Assembly: GCA_014729935.1 (NCBI GenBank)
Contig: WJJB01000408.1
Span: forward strand, 1-5,532
Direction of reading: 5' to 3'
DNA from: Candidatus Bathyarchaeota archaeon
GTDB taxonomy: Archaea; Asgardarchaeota; Lokiarchaeia; Sigyniarchaeales; Sigyniarchaeaceae
DNA: 5,532 bases
Shown: in pieces, positions 1 through 5,532 of the stretch
Numbering within the stretch: position 1 is the first letter of the stretch
Layout: every line of letters starts with the position of its first letter
Notes under the pieces: model-generated
Told to the model about the DNA's origin: nothing
Databases searched by the model: none
The model's input: the letters and a program-made list of their open reading frames with translations, nothing else
Made by a program: the position numbers and the translations under genes

Positions 1-1
1 A

Positions 2-1552
2 ATGGTAGCTTGGAAGTGCTTGATTATGCATCACGCCAAAATGGAACAGATAGACAATTTGGTCACCCGGGAATTCGGTAAGCGCGCCATTCCGGGAATT
101 GCAATCGGCATCGTAGAGGGTAACCGACTGACCTTCTTCAAGGGCTTGGGATTCGCAAACCTAAAGCAAGAACGACCAATACAGGTAAATACCGTATTCA
201 GGCTCGCATCGATATCCAAGATTATCACGACCATGGCTGTGTTGCAACTGTCGGAAAAACAGATCATTGATATCGATGATCCAGTGAACATGTATCTCTC
301 CACGGGAGGGATTCACGTGAAATCGGGTTGGCCAGATGTCACTATCAAGCATCTACTAACTCACAGGTCTGGCATCGGCGAGCTTTTCCAGAAGCGAGAT
401 GCATTCAAGCCAGGTTTCGGGTTAATCGTTAAAGGACGCGAGACGAGAATCCCACCCCTATCCACCATCCATGAAAATTCCCTAATTCCAGAAATACCGG
501 CGGAAACGAAATATGCCTATTCAAACATCGCGTTCTCGCTTCTCGGATACATGATTGAACAGGTAACAGGAACTAGTTTCAGGGATCACGTGATGCAATC
601 AATCGTGAAACCACTTGGCATGGCTAACACGGATTTCATCAGGAGTGATAGGGTCGCCATCAACGAAGCCATTGGATACAAGAAACGACGATGTGGAAAG
701 GAGAAATTCAAGCAGGTTAGGTACCTGAAAAACATCATCATGCCTGCTGGCAACCTCTATTCCACCATCGAAGACATGTCCGTGCTAGCATCCTGCTTGT
801 TAAACTGGGGATCTTTGAATGGCGTGAAATTGTTGGAGGAAAAAACGGTGCGGATGGCTTGGAAGCCCCACTACTGGTCCCATCCTGCCATCAAGGATCA
901 CGCTTCCATCGGGTTATGCTTCCACCTCTATGGTGCAAATGGGACACGTTTCATTGAACATACTGGAGCAACCAGGGGTTTCACATCCGCATTAACCTTG
1001 ATTCCTTCAGAAGGCTTGGGCTTGCTAGTTTTTTCCAATATCGACGAAATTTTCAGGAAAGCGGGAACTTTATGGATGAAAAATAGAATCTTGCAAGAAT
1101 TATTTTCCATCACGGATGATTTTCAAGGTGATGGGAAAGAATATCATCTTGAAAAGAATTGCGGGCAGAAATTTGCTGGATTTTATGGTCCAAACCCTGG
1201 CATTCTCACAAACACCCGGATCATTGCAACAGCTGGAGATTATAAGGTGAAAGAAACAAATGGAGATTTATATCTATCATCCTTTTATGGCAACAAGCGA
1301 AAGGGGGTGAAGCTCATCCCACGTGATAATCCCGGTGTGTTCCAGTACAAGATCAAGCCGGGTAATGCGATCGCCATGCATGGTATCGTTGCGTTTAATC
1401 CTCAGGAGGATTTAGATGAAAGCTCAATGAGCTTGGGGTTTCACACCTTCACGAGAAAAAAATTCATGGCAACATTCAGGTTTAAGGTTTATTGCTTGAT
1501 CACTGCTTTATCATTCTTGTTTGGTACCTTGGTCATCATCATCCTCCGATAA
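2..1552 (+). CDS. Beta-lactamase-family serine hydrolase (class C / PBP-like) with C-terminal membrane anchor
   Basis: This is a serine hydrolase of the class C beta-lactamase/DD-peptidase/esterase superfamily. All three active-site elements are present: S70-I-S-K73 (nucleophile and general base), Y173-S-N175, and H320-T-G322, the HxG form of the KTG motif. The N-terminal IPGIAIGIVEGN and the HLLTHRSGIGEL stretch near residue 118 are typical of the family. The catalytic domain covers about residues 14-355. Residues about 375-485 form a beta-rich appendix starting FAGFYGP, like the lipocalin-type C-terminal domains of related hydrolases. Residues about 494-515 are one hydrophobic helix ending one residue before the stop. 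The start is uncertain: ATG at 2 has no visible upstream sequence, while ATG at 26 (preceded by GGAAG) and ATG at 41 also fit, and the true start may lie outside the window. No signal peptide is visible. The substrate cannot be inferred; in an archaeon, peptidase or esterase activity is more likely than antibiotic hydrolysis. Confidence 0.9.
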   Translation: MVAWKCLIMHHAKMEQIDNLVTREFGKRAIPGIAIGIVEGNRLTFFKGLGFANLKQERPIQVNTVFRLASISKIITTMAVLQLSEKQIIDIDDPVNMYLSTGGIHVKSGWPDVTIKHLLTHRSGIGELFQKRDAFKPGFGLIVKGRETRIPPLSTIHENSLIPEIPAETKYAYSNIAFSLLGYMIEQVTGTSFRDHVMQSIVKPLGMANTDFIRSDRVAINEAIGYKKRRCGKEKFKQVRYLKNIIMPAGNLYSTIEDMSVLASCLLNWGSLNGVKLLEEKTVRMAWKPHYWSHPAIKDHASIGLCFHLYGANGTRFIEHTGATRGFTSALTLIPSEGLGLLVFSNIDEIFRKAGTLWMKNRILQELFSITDDFQGDGKEYHLEKNCGQKFAGFYGPNPGILTNTRIIATAGDYKVKETNGDLYLSSFYGNKRKGVKLIPRDNPGVFQYKIKPGNAIAMHGIVAFNPQEDLDESSMSLGFHTFTRKKFMATFRFKVYCLITALSFLFGTLVIIILR

Positions 1553-1688
1553 GCGGCTATTTCCTGAATTGAACTATCATTTCCAGCCTCCTAAAGCAAA
1601 ACATCCCGTTTAATTAGGGACTGGAATTCAAGCACGGATACAACATTGAAAGTGACAAAGTGTATTGGATTCCCACGCCCTAACTACA
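1553..1688. other. Convergent intergenic region
   Basis: This 136-bp spacer separates the convergent 3' ends of the serine hydrolase and ThiI-like genes. I see no small gene and no strong poly-T terminator on either strand. It holds a weak inverted repeat at 1604-1620 (TCCC/GGGA, 4-bp arms) and one arm of the imperfect hairpin at 1673-1701. An 11-bp match, ACATTGAAAGT, occurs at about 1643 and again at about 1739 inside the neighbouring gene, and is probably chance. Confidence 0.6.
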
Positions 1689-1701
1689 CTAAAGGACGTG
1701 G
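1673..1701. repeat. Imperfect inverted repeat around the stop codon of the ThiI-like gene
   Basis: CCACGCCC (1673-1680) pairs with GGACGTGG (1694-1701) at 7 of 8 positions, around a 13-base loop containing the minus-strand stop codon at 1689-1691. It could form an mRNA 3'-end hairpin on either transcript. No U-tract follows, so calling it a terminator would go too far. Confidence 0.35.
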
Positions 1702-2960
1702 CTTCTTGGCGGAAAACGGGTAAAAAGCCCATTGAACACATTGAAAGTCACGTGGATTTCATCATCACTCATTCTCTGTAATGACAATACCAATTCATTC
1801 CTGCTCCCCTTCAGGTTCTTGAGTATAGTACCCATAGGTTCCATGGTAAAGGGAGAGATATCGATTAAATTGCTCTTCACGTCACCATGAGCTAATATCG
1901 GGAGTAGAAGGATTGGAGATGGGATGTCTTGATAGCAAGAGTGAATGAAATGAAGGATTGCGGATAGTACTTTAATTGGAAGTGCAGAGCCGTGTAATGC
2001 ATAGCTATATGCCAGCGAATAAGTCAATGGTTGCGGGTTATTTTGTTCCTGCAAGGCATATGCCACACCGATTTGAATGAAGATATCACGTAGGAAACCA
2101 GTCGTGGTGAATCCCGCCTGGGAGAGCAGGATCTCGAGCTGAGAATCATGTGGTAGTACCTTTATGGTGATGTTATTGCTTGGTTGCAATGCAAGTGCTC
2201 TTGCCAACATGTGCCTGAATTTTTTCTTTGAATTCAGTTCAGCGAGTAAATCCTCGATATCTCGGGATTCACCAGGGAAGATGATGCATGGAGCTAATTG
2301 GATTCCTCTTTTCAAGAGCGCTCTAGCATTCTCCACGCTCCTTTCCTTATCATCCAAAAAACATTTCACCTTGAATGTAGAATCGCTTGGAATGCCTCCA
2401 ATACCTTGGTGTATTTCATGAAAAAGAACCATTTCGTCATCCCGGATTTCAGCGCGAAGTGTTACATCTGGATGTTCCAAGTCTACTGAGATATTCATTT
2501 CGGGAAACTTATCAAGGAGTAGGCGCCCAACACGCCTTTCAATGTCTTGCGAGCTAAATGGGTGATGTTCTCCCACCCTCCGAACACGAATAGCAAATGT
2601 GCAATCAAGCGTGAATAACCGATCGGCCATGAAAGACATCATCCGATCGAGTTTTTCGAGATCAAGCGGGCTACGCTTGCACCTGCTGAATGATCGGATG
2701 CCTGGAATGATCGATAGGGCTTCCTTGACGTCTTGAAGGGATTCGAATTCACGAGACTCGAGAAAGATGCGAGATCTGGTCCGTTCGATGATCGTTCCTT
2801 CCAATCCCTTCCTTGATAACACGGCATGCAAGTCTTTCATGAGGGTATTGAGAAGGCGATTTTGCAACCGTTCAGACTTCAGGATGATTTCTCCCGTGAA
2901 TCTCACGATGATCCAGTCATAAAAATCTTCAAGTGTTTTTGCCGGGGTATCGCTGTTCAT
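1689..2960 (-). CDS. ThiI-like THUMP-domain protein lacking the PP-loop (probable tRNA-binding pseudoenzyme)
   Basis: This 423-residue protein resembles ThiI, the tRNA 4-thiouridine-8 sulfurtransferase, in order and spacing. Residues about 15-90 match the N-terminal ferredoxin-like region, including the hallmark G23-EIILKS29. Residues about 100-185 match the THUMP RNA-binding domain, with HPDVTLRAEIRDDE and HEIHQGIGGIPSDST (residues 163-195) corresponding to the ThiI stretch ending GGLPVGT. In ThiI the next segment is the ATP-pyrophosphatase PP-loop, SGGxDS. Here residues 197-219 read FKVKCFLDDKERSVENARALLKRG when split around the loop position: the flanking strand and helix remain but the Gly-rich loop is gone. 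The rest (220-423) is weakly ThiI-like; the LPILAHGD segment near 353-360 may correspond to the RPLIGMDK region. No rhodanese domain is present. ATP-dependent thiolation is therefore unlikely and an RNA-binding or adaptor role is inferred. The start gives a full N-terminal domain, since the next Met is residue 41. The gene is divergent from thioredoxin reductase. Confidence 0.75.
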   Translation of the reverse strand: MNSDTPAKTLEDFYDWIIVRFTGEIILKSERLQNRLLNTLMKDLHAVLSRKGLEGTIIERTRSRIFLESREFESLQDVKEALSIIPGIRSFSRCKRSPLDLEKLDRMMSFMADRLFTLDCTFAIRVRRVGEHHPFSSQDIERRVGRLLLDKFPEMNISVDLEHPDVTLRAEIRDDEMVLFHEIHQGIGGIPSDSTFKVKCFLDDKERSVENARALLKRGIQLAPCIIFPGESRDIEDLLAELNSKKKFRHMLARALALQPSNNITIKVLPHDSQLEILLSQAGFTTTGFLRDIFIQIGVAYALQEQNNPQPLTYSLAYSYALHGSALPIKVLSAILHFIHSCYQDIPSPILLLPILAHGDVKSNLIDISPFTMEPMGTILKNLKGSRNELVLSLQRMSDDEIHVTFNVFNGLFTRFPPRSHVL

Positions 2961-3103
2961 TCTATACTATCAAGGTGTGGAAGGTATTAGCATTTAAGTC
3001 ATTTCTTTAAAAGTTGGTCCCACGGCTACGCTGAGTCATATCAACAAAGTTAATGCTTTTTGCTCATCATTCTGTCAATAACCATCATAAATTGGTGTAA
3101 AAT
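2961..3103. other. Divergent intergenic promoter region
   Basis: This 143-bp spacer lies between the divergent ThiI-like and thioredoxin reductase genes and must contain both promoters. The clearest signal is the near-palindromic TATA-like box at 3005-3013. On the + side, AT-rich stretches around 3047-3060 and 3085-3093 are possible but unconvincing TATA elements. No RNA gene or riboswitch fold was recognised. Confidence 0.5.
3005..3013 (-). promoter_or_regulatory. Putative archaeal TATA box for the ThiI-like gene
   Basis: On the minus strand this reads CTTTTAAAG, 45-53 bases before the start codon at 2960. With the usual archaeal spacing of about 25 bases from TATA to transcript start, the leader would be roughly 20-25 bases. 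The box is nearly symmetric, so it could also serve the + strand gene with a longer leader of about 70 bases. No strong Shine-Dalgarno is seen before the ThiI-like start. Confidence 0.35.
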
Positions 3104-4036
3104 ATGGTGACCAAAGGAAACATGGCAAGTGAAACAACAAGGGACGTGATCATCGTTGGTGCTGGACCTGCAGGATGCACCGCAGCCATCTATGCAAGCA
3201 GGTACAAGCTTGATACATTGATGATTGCAGACGAGATCGGGGGGTTGATGCTATACGCGGACATGGTCGAGAATTTTCCCGGATTTGGGTCAATAAAGGG
3301 GAAGGATCTAATGCAGCAGATGATAGATCAAGCGCTTGATTTGCAAGTCGATCTCATTCAAGCCCGGGTTGATTCCATTGCAGGAACTGGGAATTTCTTC
3401 ACAGTAAAAGCAGGAGATGCTATTTTTCATGCAAGGGCCATCATTTTAGCCACTGGAACCATTCGAAGGAAATTGGGAGTTCCAGGGGAGGAGGAAAATA
3501 TTGGCATGGGCGTGAGTTATTGCGCAACATGTGATGCGCCGTTTTTCAAGAAGAGAACGTGCTGCGTGATTGGTGGGAGCGATAGTGCTGCAAAAGAGGC
3601 TTTAGTCTTGAGCAGGATTGCGAAGAAAGTGCACGTCATATACCGGAAAAGTCGTCTCCGTGCGGAACCGTTATTATCCGATAGAGTATACAACACGGCG
3701 AATATAGAGGTAATTCACGATTCGAACGTCAAGGAAATCTGCACGAACAAGCAAGGACTCGTGAATAAGGTTTTATTGGATGATGGAAGTGAGCTGGAAA
3801 CCAATGGTGTATTCATTGAGATTGGTTTCGATCCTAATTCATCTATTGCCAAGGATTTAGATATCGAACTAAATGAGCATGGTGAAATCATTGTTGACAA
3901 GAATATGTCTACTAATGTTCCTGGTGTGTTTGCAGCCGGTGACGTGACCAATGGAATCCTGAAGCAGGCGATTACTGCATCGGGTGACGGTGCGAAAGCT
4001 AGCTGGAGTGCATACCAGCACGTACTTTCATGGTAA
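3104..4036 (+). CDS. trxB: Thioredoxin reductase (FAD-dependent, CATC type)
   Basis: This flavoprotein transfers electrons from a reduced nicotinamide cofactor through FAD and a redox-active disulfide to thioredoxin-like proteins in the cytoplasm. The FAD-binding motif is G19-AGPAG24, with the second FAD motif at 271-281 (NVPGVFAAGDV). The redox pair is C140-A-T-C143-D, exactly the family pattern, and AIILATG sits at 112-118. The nicotinamide-binding motif is V155-IGGSDSA162, where Ser159 replaces the usual third Gly. Y180-RKSRLR186 corresponds to HRRxxFR, and its Arg/Lys/Arg content favours NADPH, though this is not certain. The length of 310 residues is normal. Two starts are plausible: ATG at 3104 (GGTG at 3094-3097, 6 bases upstream) and ATG at 3122 (GGTGA at 3106-3110, 11 bases upstream). 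The latter gives MASETTRDVIIVGAG, a more usual N-terminus. No thioredoxin gene is adjacent. It may be co-transcribed with the SGNH gene 71 bases downstream. Confidence 0.95.
   Translation: MVTKGNMASETTRDVIIVGAGPAGCTAAIYASRYKLDTLMIADEIGGLMLYADMVENFPGFGSIKGKDLMQQMIDQALDLQVDLIQARVDSIAGTGNFFTVKAGDAIFHARAIILATGTIRRKLGVPGEEENIGMGVSYCATCDAPFFKKRTCCVIGGSDSAAKEALVLSRIAKKVHVIYRKSRLRAEPLLSDRVYNTANIEVIHDSNVKEICTNKQGLVNKVLLDDGSELETNGVFIEIGFDPNSSIAKDLDIELNEHGEIIVDKNMSTNVPGVFAAGDVTNGILKQAITASGDGAKASWSAYQHVLSW
3106..3110 (+). promoter_or_regulatory. trxB: Candidate Shine-Dalgarno supporting the internal start at 3122
   Basis: GGTGA matches the archaeal anti-Shine-Dalgarno (…CACCUCC) and lies 11 bases before ATG 3122. 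A weaker GGTG at 3094-3097 precedes ATG 3104. Both starts remain possible; they differ by six residues and do not affect any domain. Confidence 0.35.
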
Positions 4037-4037
4037 A

Positions 4038-4049
4038 GGGCAGTTGCCC
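4038..4049 (+). repeat. Short GC hairpin just after thioredoxin reductase
   Basis: GGGC-AGTT-GCCC forms a 4-bp stem with a tetraloop (a fifth A-T pair is possible with a 2-base loop), immediately after the stop codon. No T-run follows, so termination here is doubtful and read-through into the next gene cannot be excluded. Confidence 0.3.
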
Positions 4050-4062
4050 CCCAAACCAAGAA

Positions 4063-4072
4063 GATAAATAAA
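4063..4072 (+). promoter_or_regulatory. Possible TATA-like element before the first SGNH gene
   Basis: GATAAATAAA lies 36-45 bases upstream of the start at 4108, a plausible place for an archaeal TATA box with a short leader. The match to the consensus is modest and no clear BRE is visible. Confidence 0.3.
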
Positions 4073-4107
4073 GATCAAAGTCCAACAAACTATAGAGAAG
4101 AGAGAAA

Positions 4108-5097
4108 ATGATTAGGTTGAAGAAAAAAGGACACGGCAGGAATAAAAGGAATACTGTTAAAGCTCTTCTATTTATCGGGTGTTTGTTTCTTGCCGGAGAA
4201 ATCATCCTACGAGCAATTAACCAGTTGAATTATTTTGAACCTCATGAGTATGGAAATAGGAATGAAATCGCAATCAAATTCAATAAGTGTTACAGTTTAT
4301 TCAGGAATAACGAGCACAAAAAGAAAATCCTATTTGTTGGCACTTCTAGGGCTGAAACAAACTTGGATCCATTCTTGTTGGATGAGCTCTTTGGACAGGA
4401 GACAATCACGTACAACCTTGGAGTTTTATCTTCGGGGGGGCGGGTTCACGAGTATTTACTTAAATACTTGATCAATACCTACCTCAAGCCAGATTTGATC
4501 ATTTATGACCTTCATCCACACGCATTCTTGAAAAGAAGGTTGGATGTGGAATTCAAGGATGATTATATTGACAACGATTACAATATCTTGCATCAAGTTG
4601 CCGCTCGCATACATCGAAAAGATTATGCCAATATGAATAGGCAAGAAAGGGTGCGGTTGAAATTGGTTACTCATTCATTTATAATAAAATATCTCACGAG
4701 AGCTATCAATAGATATCCCTACTTTGAAGTGCATGAGAGGGGTTTTCTAAACCTGAAAGGAAATAAGTGGAACGAAGAATTTACATGTTTTACTGAAATT
4801 GTCCACAATGAAAGCAATCTTTCTAATGCAACTGATGTATTGCTTCAAAATATCACGAGCTTGATGAATACCTCTGATTTCTTGATATTATATGGTCCAT
4901 TCGGTCATGAATTCCACCAAGCTGAAATAATCGACAATTTCTTAGATTCACTAAATCATGATGATTATTTGGATTTCAATGGCGATACAAATTTCACAGA
5001 TTGTAATTTGTACAACGATAAAGATCATTTCAATTATAATGGAAGCAAAATCATGACAGAAATAGTCCATGGACACTTGAAATCCATCGGTTTTTAA
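4108..5097 (+). CDS. Membrane-anchored SGNH/GDSL-hydrolase-like protein (DltD/AlgX-like fold), first tandem copy
   Basis: A basic N-terminus (K5-K7, R11, K13, R14, K18) precedes one hydrophobic helix at about 16-38, predicting a signal anchor with the remaining 290 residues outside the cell. The ectodomain has SGNH landmarks: block I ILFVGTS80RAE with Ser80 as likely nucleophile, block II-like Y102-NLG105, and block V D304-KDH307 followed by FNYNGSKI, the Asp-x-x-His pair of the family. LKPDLIIYDLHPHAF (126-140) sits where block III is expected but has no obvious GxND. Such anchored SGNH proteins (DltD, AlgJ/AlgX) add or remove acyl groups on surface polymers; an esterase or O-acyl transfer role here is inferred, and no MBOAT partner is in the window. 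The start is supported by the paralogue at 5222 beginning with the same seven residues. There are five N-x-S/T sequons at residues 234-256. The gene is more AT-rich than trxB. Confidence 0.75.
   Translation: MIRLKKKGHGRNKRNTVKALLFIGCLFLAGEIILRAINQLNYFEPHEYGNRNEIAIKFNKCYSLFRNNEHKKKILFVGTSRAETNLDPFLLDELFGQETITYNLGVLSSGGRVHEYLLKYLINTYLKPDLIIYDLHPHAFLKRRLDVEFKDDYIDNDYNILHQVAARIHRKDYANMNRQERVRLKLVTHSFIIKYLTRAINRYPYFEVHERGFLNLKGNKWNEEFTCFTEIVHNESNLSNATDVLLQNITSLMNTSDFLILYGPFGHEFHQAEIIDNFLDSLNHDDYLDFNGDTNFTDCNLYNDKDHFNYNGSKIMTEIVHGHLKSIGF
4246..4418 (+). repeat. Near-identical direct repeat, copy 1 (ectodomain start of SGNH gene)
   Basis: This 173-bp stretch matches 5360-5532 with three mismatches and no gaps by hand alignment. 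All three are synonymous (ATC/ATA, AAT/AAC, TTG/CTG). The repeat probably continues beyond the window end, so its true length is unknown. Upstream of 4246 the match drops to roughly 72%. Confidence 0.9.
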
Positions 5098-5105
5098 CCG
5101 CGGGT

Positions 5106-5181
5106 TTCAAAAAGGTACTTGTTAATTCCCTGAGGTGTACCTGCGATGCATTCACTGGTCTGGTCCGAATTCAAAAAGGTA
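5106..5181. repeat. 12-bp direct repeat in the inter-paralogue spacer
   Basis: TTCAAAAAGGTA occurs at 5106-5117 and again at 5170-5181, with starts 64 bases apart. The second copy directly abuts the TATA-like AAATAT before the second SGNH gene. It could be a regulator-binding site pair or a duplication scar; chance is possible for an A-rich 12-mer. Confidence 0.4.
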
Positions 5182-5188
5182 AATATGG
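5181..5188 (+). promoter_or_regulatory. Possible TATA-like element before the second SGNH gene
   Basis: AAATATGG lies about 35-40 bases upstream of ATG 5222, close to the spacing of the candidate element before the first copy. The purine-rich AAAAAGG just upstream could act as a BRE. The match is weak. A GGGGG run ends only one base before the start codon, unusually close for a ribosome binding site. Confidence 0.25.
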
Positions 5189-5221
5189 TACAAGTAGATC
5201 TTAACGCTAGAGAACGGGGGA

Positions 5222-5532
5222 ATGATTAGGTTGAAGAAAAAAAGATATGCTGAAAGGAAGAAGAATACGGTTAAAACCCTGTTATTCCTTGGTTGCATGC
5301 TTCTTGCAGGGGAAATAGCCTTACGAGAAATTAATCATTTTCATTATTATGAGCCTCTAGAGTATGGAAATAGGAATGAAATCGCAATAAAATTCAACAA
5401 GTGTTACAGTTTATTCAGGAATAACGAGCACAAAAAGAAAATCCTATTTGTTGGCACTTCTAGGGCTGAAACAAACTTGGATCCATTCTTGCTGGATGAG
5501 CTCTTTGGACAGGAGACAATCACGTACAACCT
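5222..5532 (+). CDS. Membrane-anchored SGNH-hydrolase-like protein, second tandem copy, 3' end outside window
   Basis: The frame is open from ATG 5222 to the window edge: 103 codons plus two bases, with no stop. The product starts MIRLKKKRYAERKK, has a hydrophobic helix (TLLFLGCMLLAGEIAL) at about residues 19-34, then the same ectodomain start as its neighbour: EYGNRNEIAIKFNKCYSLF, then ILFVGTS80RAE with the presumed nucleophile Ser80. It aligns gap-free with the gene at 4108. Of the first 46 residues 29 are identical; the following 57 are all identical. The positively charged N-terminus again predicts a cytoplasmic tail and an external catalytic domain. The remainder, including the Asp-x-x-His block, is not visible, so I cannot say whether this copy is intact. 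Confidence 0.85.
   Translation, partial: MIRLKKKRYAERKKNTVKTLLFLGCMLLAGEIALREINHFHYYEPLEYGNRNEIAIKFNKCYSLFRNNEHKKKILFVGTSRAETNLDPFLLDELFGQETITYN
5360..5532 (+). repeat. Near-identical direct repeat, copy 2 (truncated by window edge)
   Basis: This is the partner of 4246-4418 at a constant offset of 1114 bp, the same offset as the two start codons. The boundary lies in the codons for EPxEYG, shortly after the membrane helix. Confidence 0.9.

Larger units (their letters stand above)
5098..5221. other. Spacer between the tandem SGNH paralogues
   Basis: This 124-bp gap contains no coding frame I would accept. It is not visibly similar to the 71-bp spacer before the first copy, so the tandem duplication did not preserve the upstream region. 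It contains a 12-bp direct repeat (see 5106-5181) and a weak inverted pair, GGTAC (5114-5118) and GTACC (5137-5141). Confidence 0.55.

Noticed and set aside
31..1113. Antisense open frames (31-303, 161-352, 928-1113) within the serine hydrolase
   Set aside because: They are shadows of a gene with complete catalytic motifs in the + frame; their products show no recognisable domain.
2..1552. Antibiotic-resistance beta-lactamase
   Set aside because: The motifs are shared by the wider superfamily of DD-peptidases and esterases. The HTG motif, the appended C-terminal domain and the archaeal-looking context do not support a resistance role.
1604..1620. Inverted repeat TCCC…GGGA as a terminator
   Set aside because: It has only four base pairs around a nine-base loop and no T-tract.
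2164..2827. Open frames on + (2164-2421, 2298-2489) and an alternative - frame (2639-2827) within the ThiI-like gene
   Set aside because: They are overlapped entirely by the 423-codon frame that carries ThiI/THUMP motifs, and their products look random.
4434..4440. Run of seven G in the first SGNH gene, a possible frameshift or phase-variation tract
   Set aside because: The frame stays open and sensible on both sides (LSSGGRV), and seven bases is short for phase variation. The equivalent position in the second copy lies beyond the window, so it cannot be compared.
3715..4674. Antisense frames (3715-4059, 3999-4205, 4456-4674) and the + frame 4235-4471
   Set aside because: They overlap well-supported thioredoxin reductase and SGNH frames; 4235-4471 is out of frame with the paralogue-supported reading.
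4246..5532. Direct repeat as an insertion sequence or transposon
   Set aside because: The repeats are in-frame parts of homologous genes. No transposase, terminal inverted repeats or target-site duplications are visible.

Overview
The window reads like a piece of an archaeal chromosome of moderate GC, possibly from an uncultured lineage. The archaeal call is an inference. It rests on TATA-like boxes in place of bacterial -35/-10 pairs, weak ribosome binding sites, an archaeal-looking thioredoxin reductase (VIGGSDSAAKEAL, then RLRAEP), and a ThiI-type THUMP protein. An Asgard-type archaeon is a guess I cannot test here. There are no rRNA or tRNA genes, CRISPR arrays or insertion sequences.

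Layout. Positions 2-1552 (+) encode a class C beta-lactamase/penicillin-binding-protein-like serine hydrolase with one transmembrane helix at its extreme C-terminus. Its 5' end may lie outside the window. Converging on it is 1689-2960 (-), a ThiI-related protein that keeps the N-terminal ferredoxin-like and THUMP RNA-binding parts but has lost the PP-loop ATP-binding signature. A 143-bp divergent intergenic region follows, and then 3104-4036 (+), a thioredoxin reductase with an intact CATC redox centre. Next come two tandem + strand genes for membrane-anchored SGNH-hydrolase-like proteins: a complete one at 4108-5097 and a second at 5222-5532, cut by the window edge.

The tandem pair is the most notable part. 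The two genes align without gaps from their start codons at a constant offset of 1114 bp. Over the first 46 codons they are only about 72% identical in DNA. From codon 47 to the window end they differ at 3 of 173 bases, all three synonymous. So abrupt a change points to recent gene conversion or recombination of the ectodomain part, or else to an assembly artefact. The second unusual item is the ThiI-like protein without a PP-loop, which may be a tRNA-binding pseudoenzyme.

Functionally the window looks like a mix rather than one pathway: a surface or membrane hydrolase, an RNA-binding protein, a redox housekeeping enzyme, and a locus of surface-glycan-type esterases or acetyltransferases. The SGNH genes are visibly more AT-rich than thioredoxin reductase, consistent with an accessory or variable locus.
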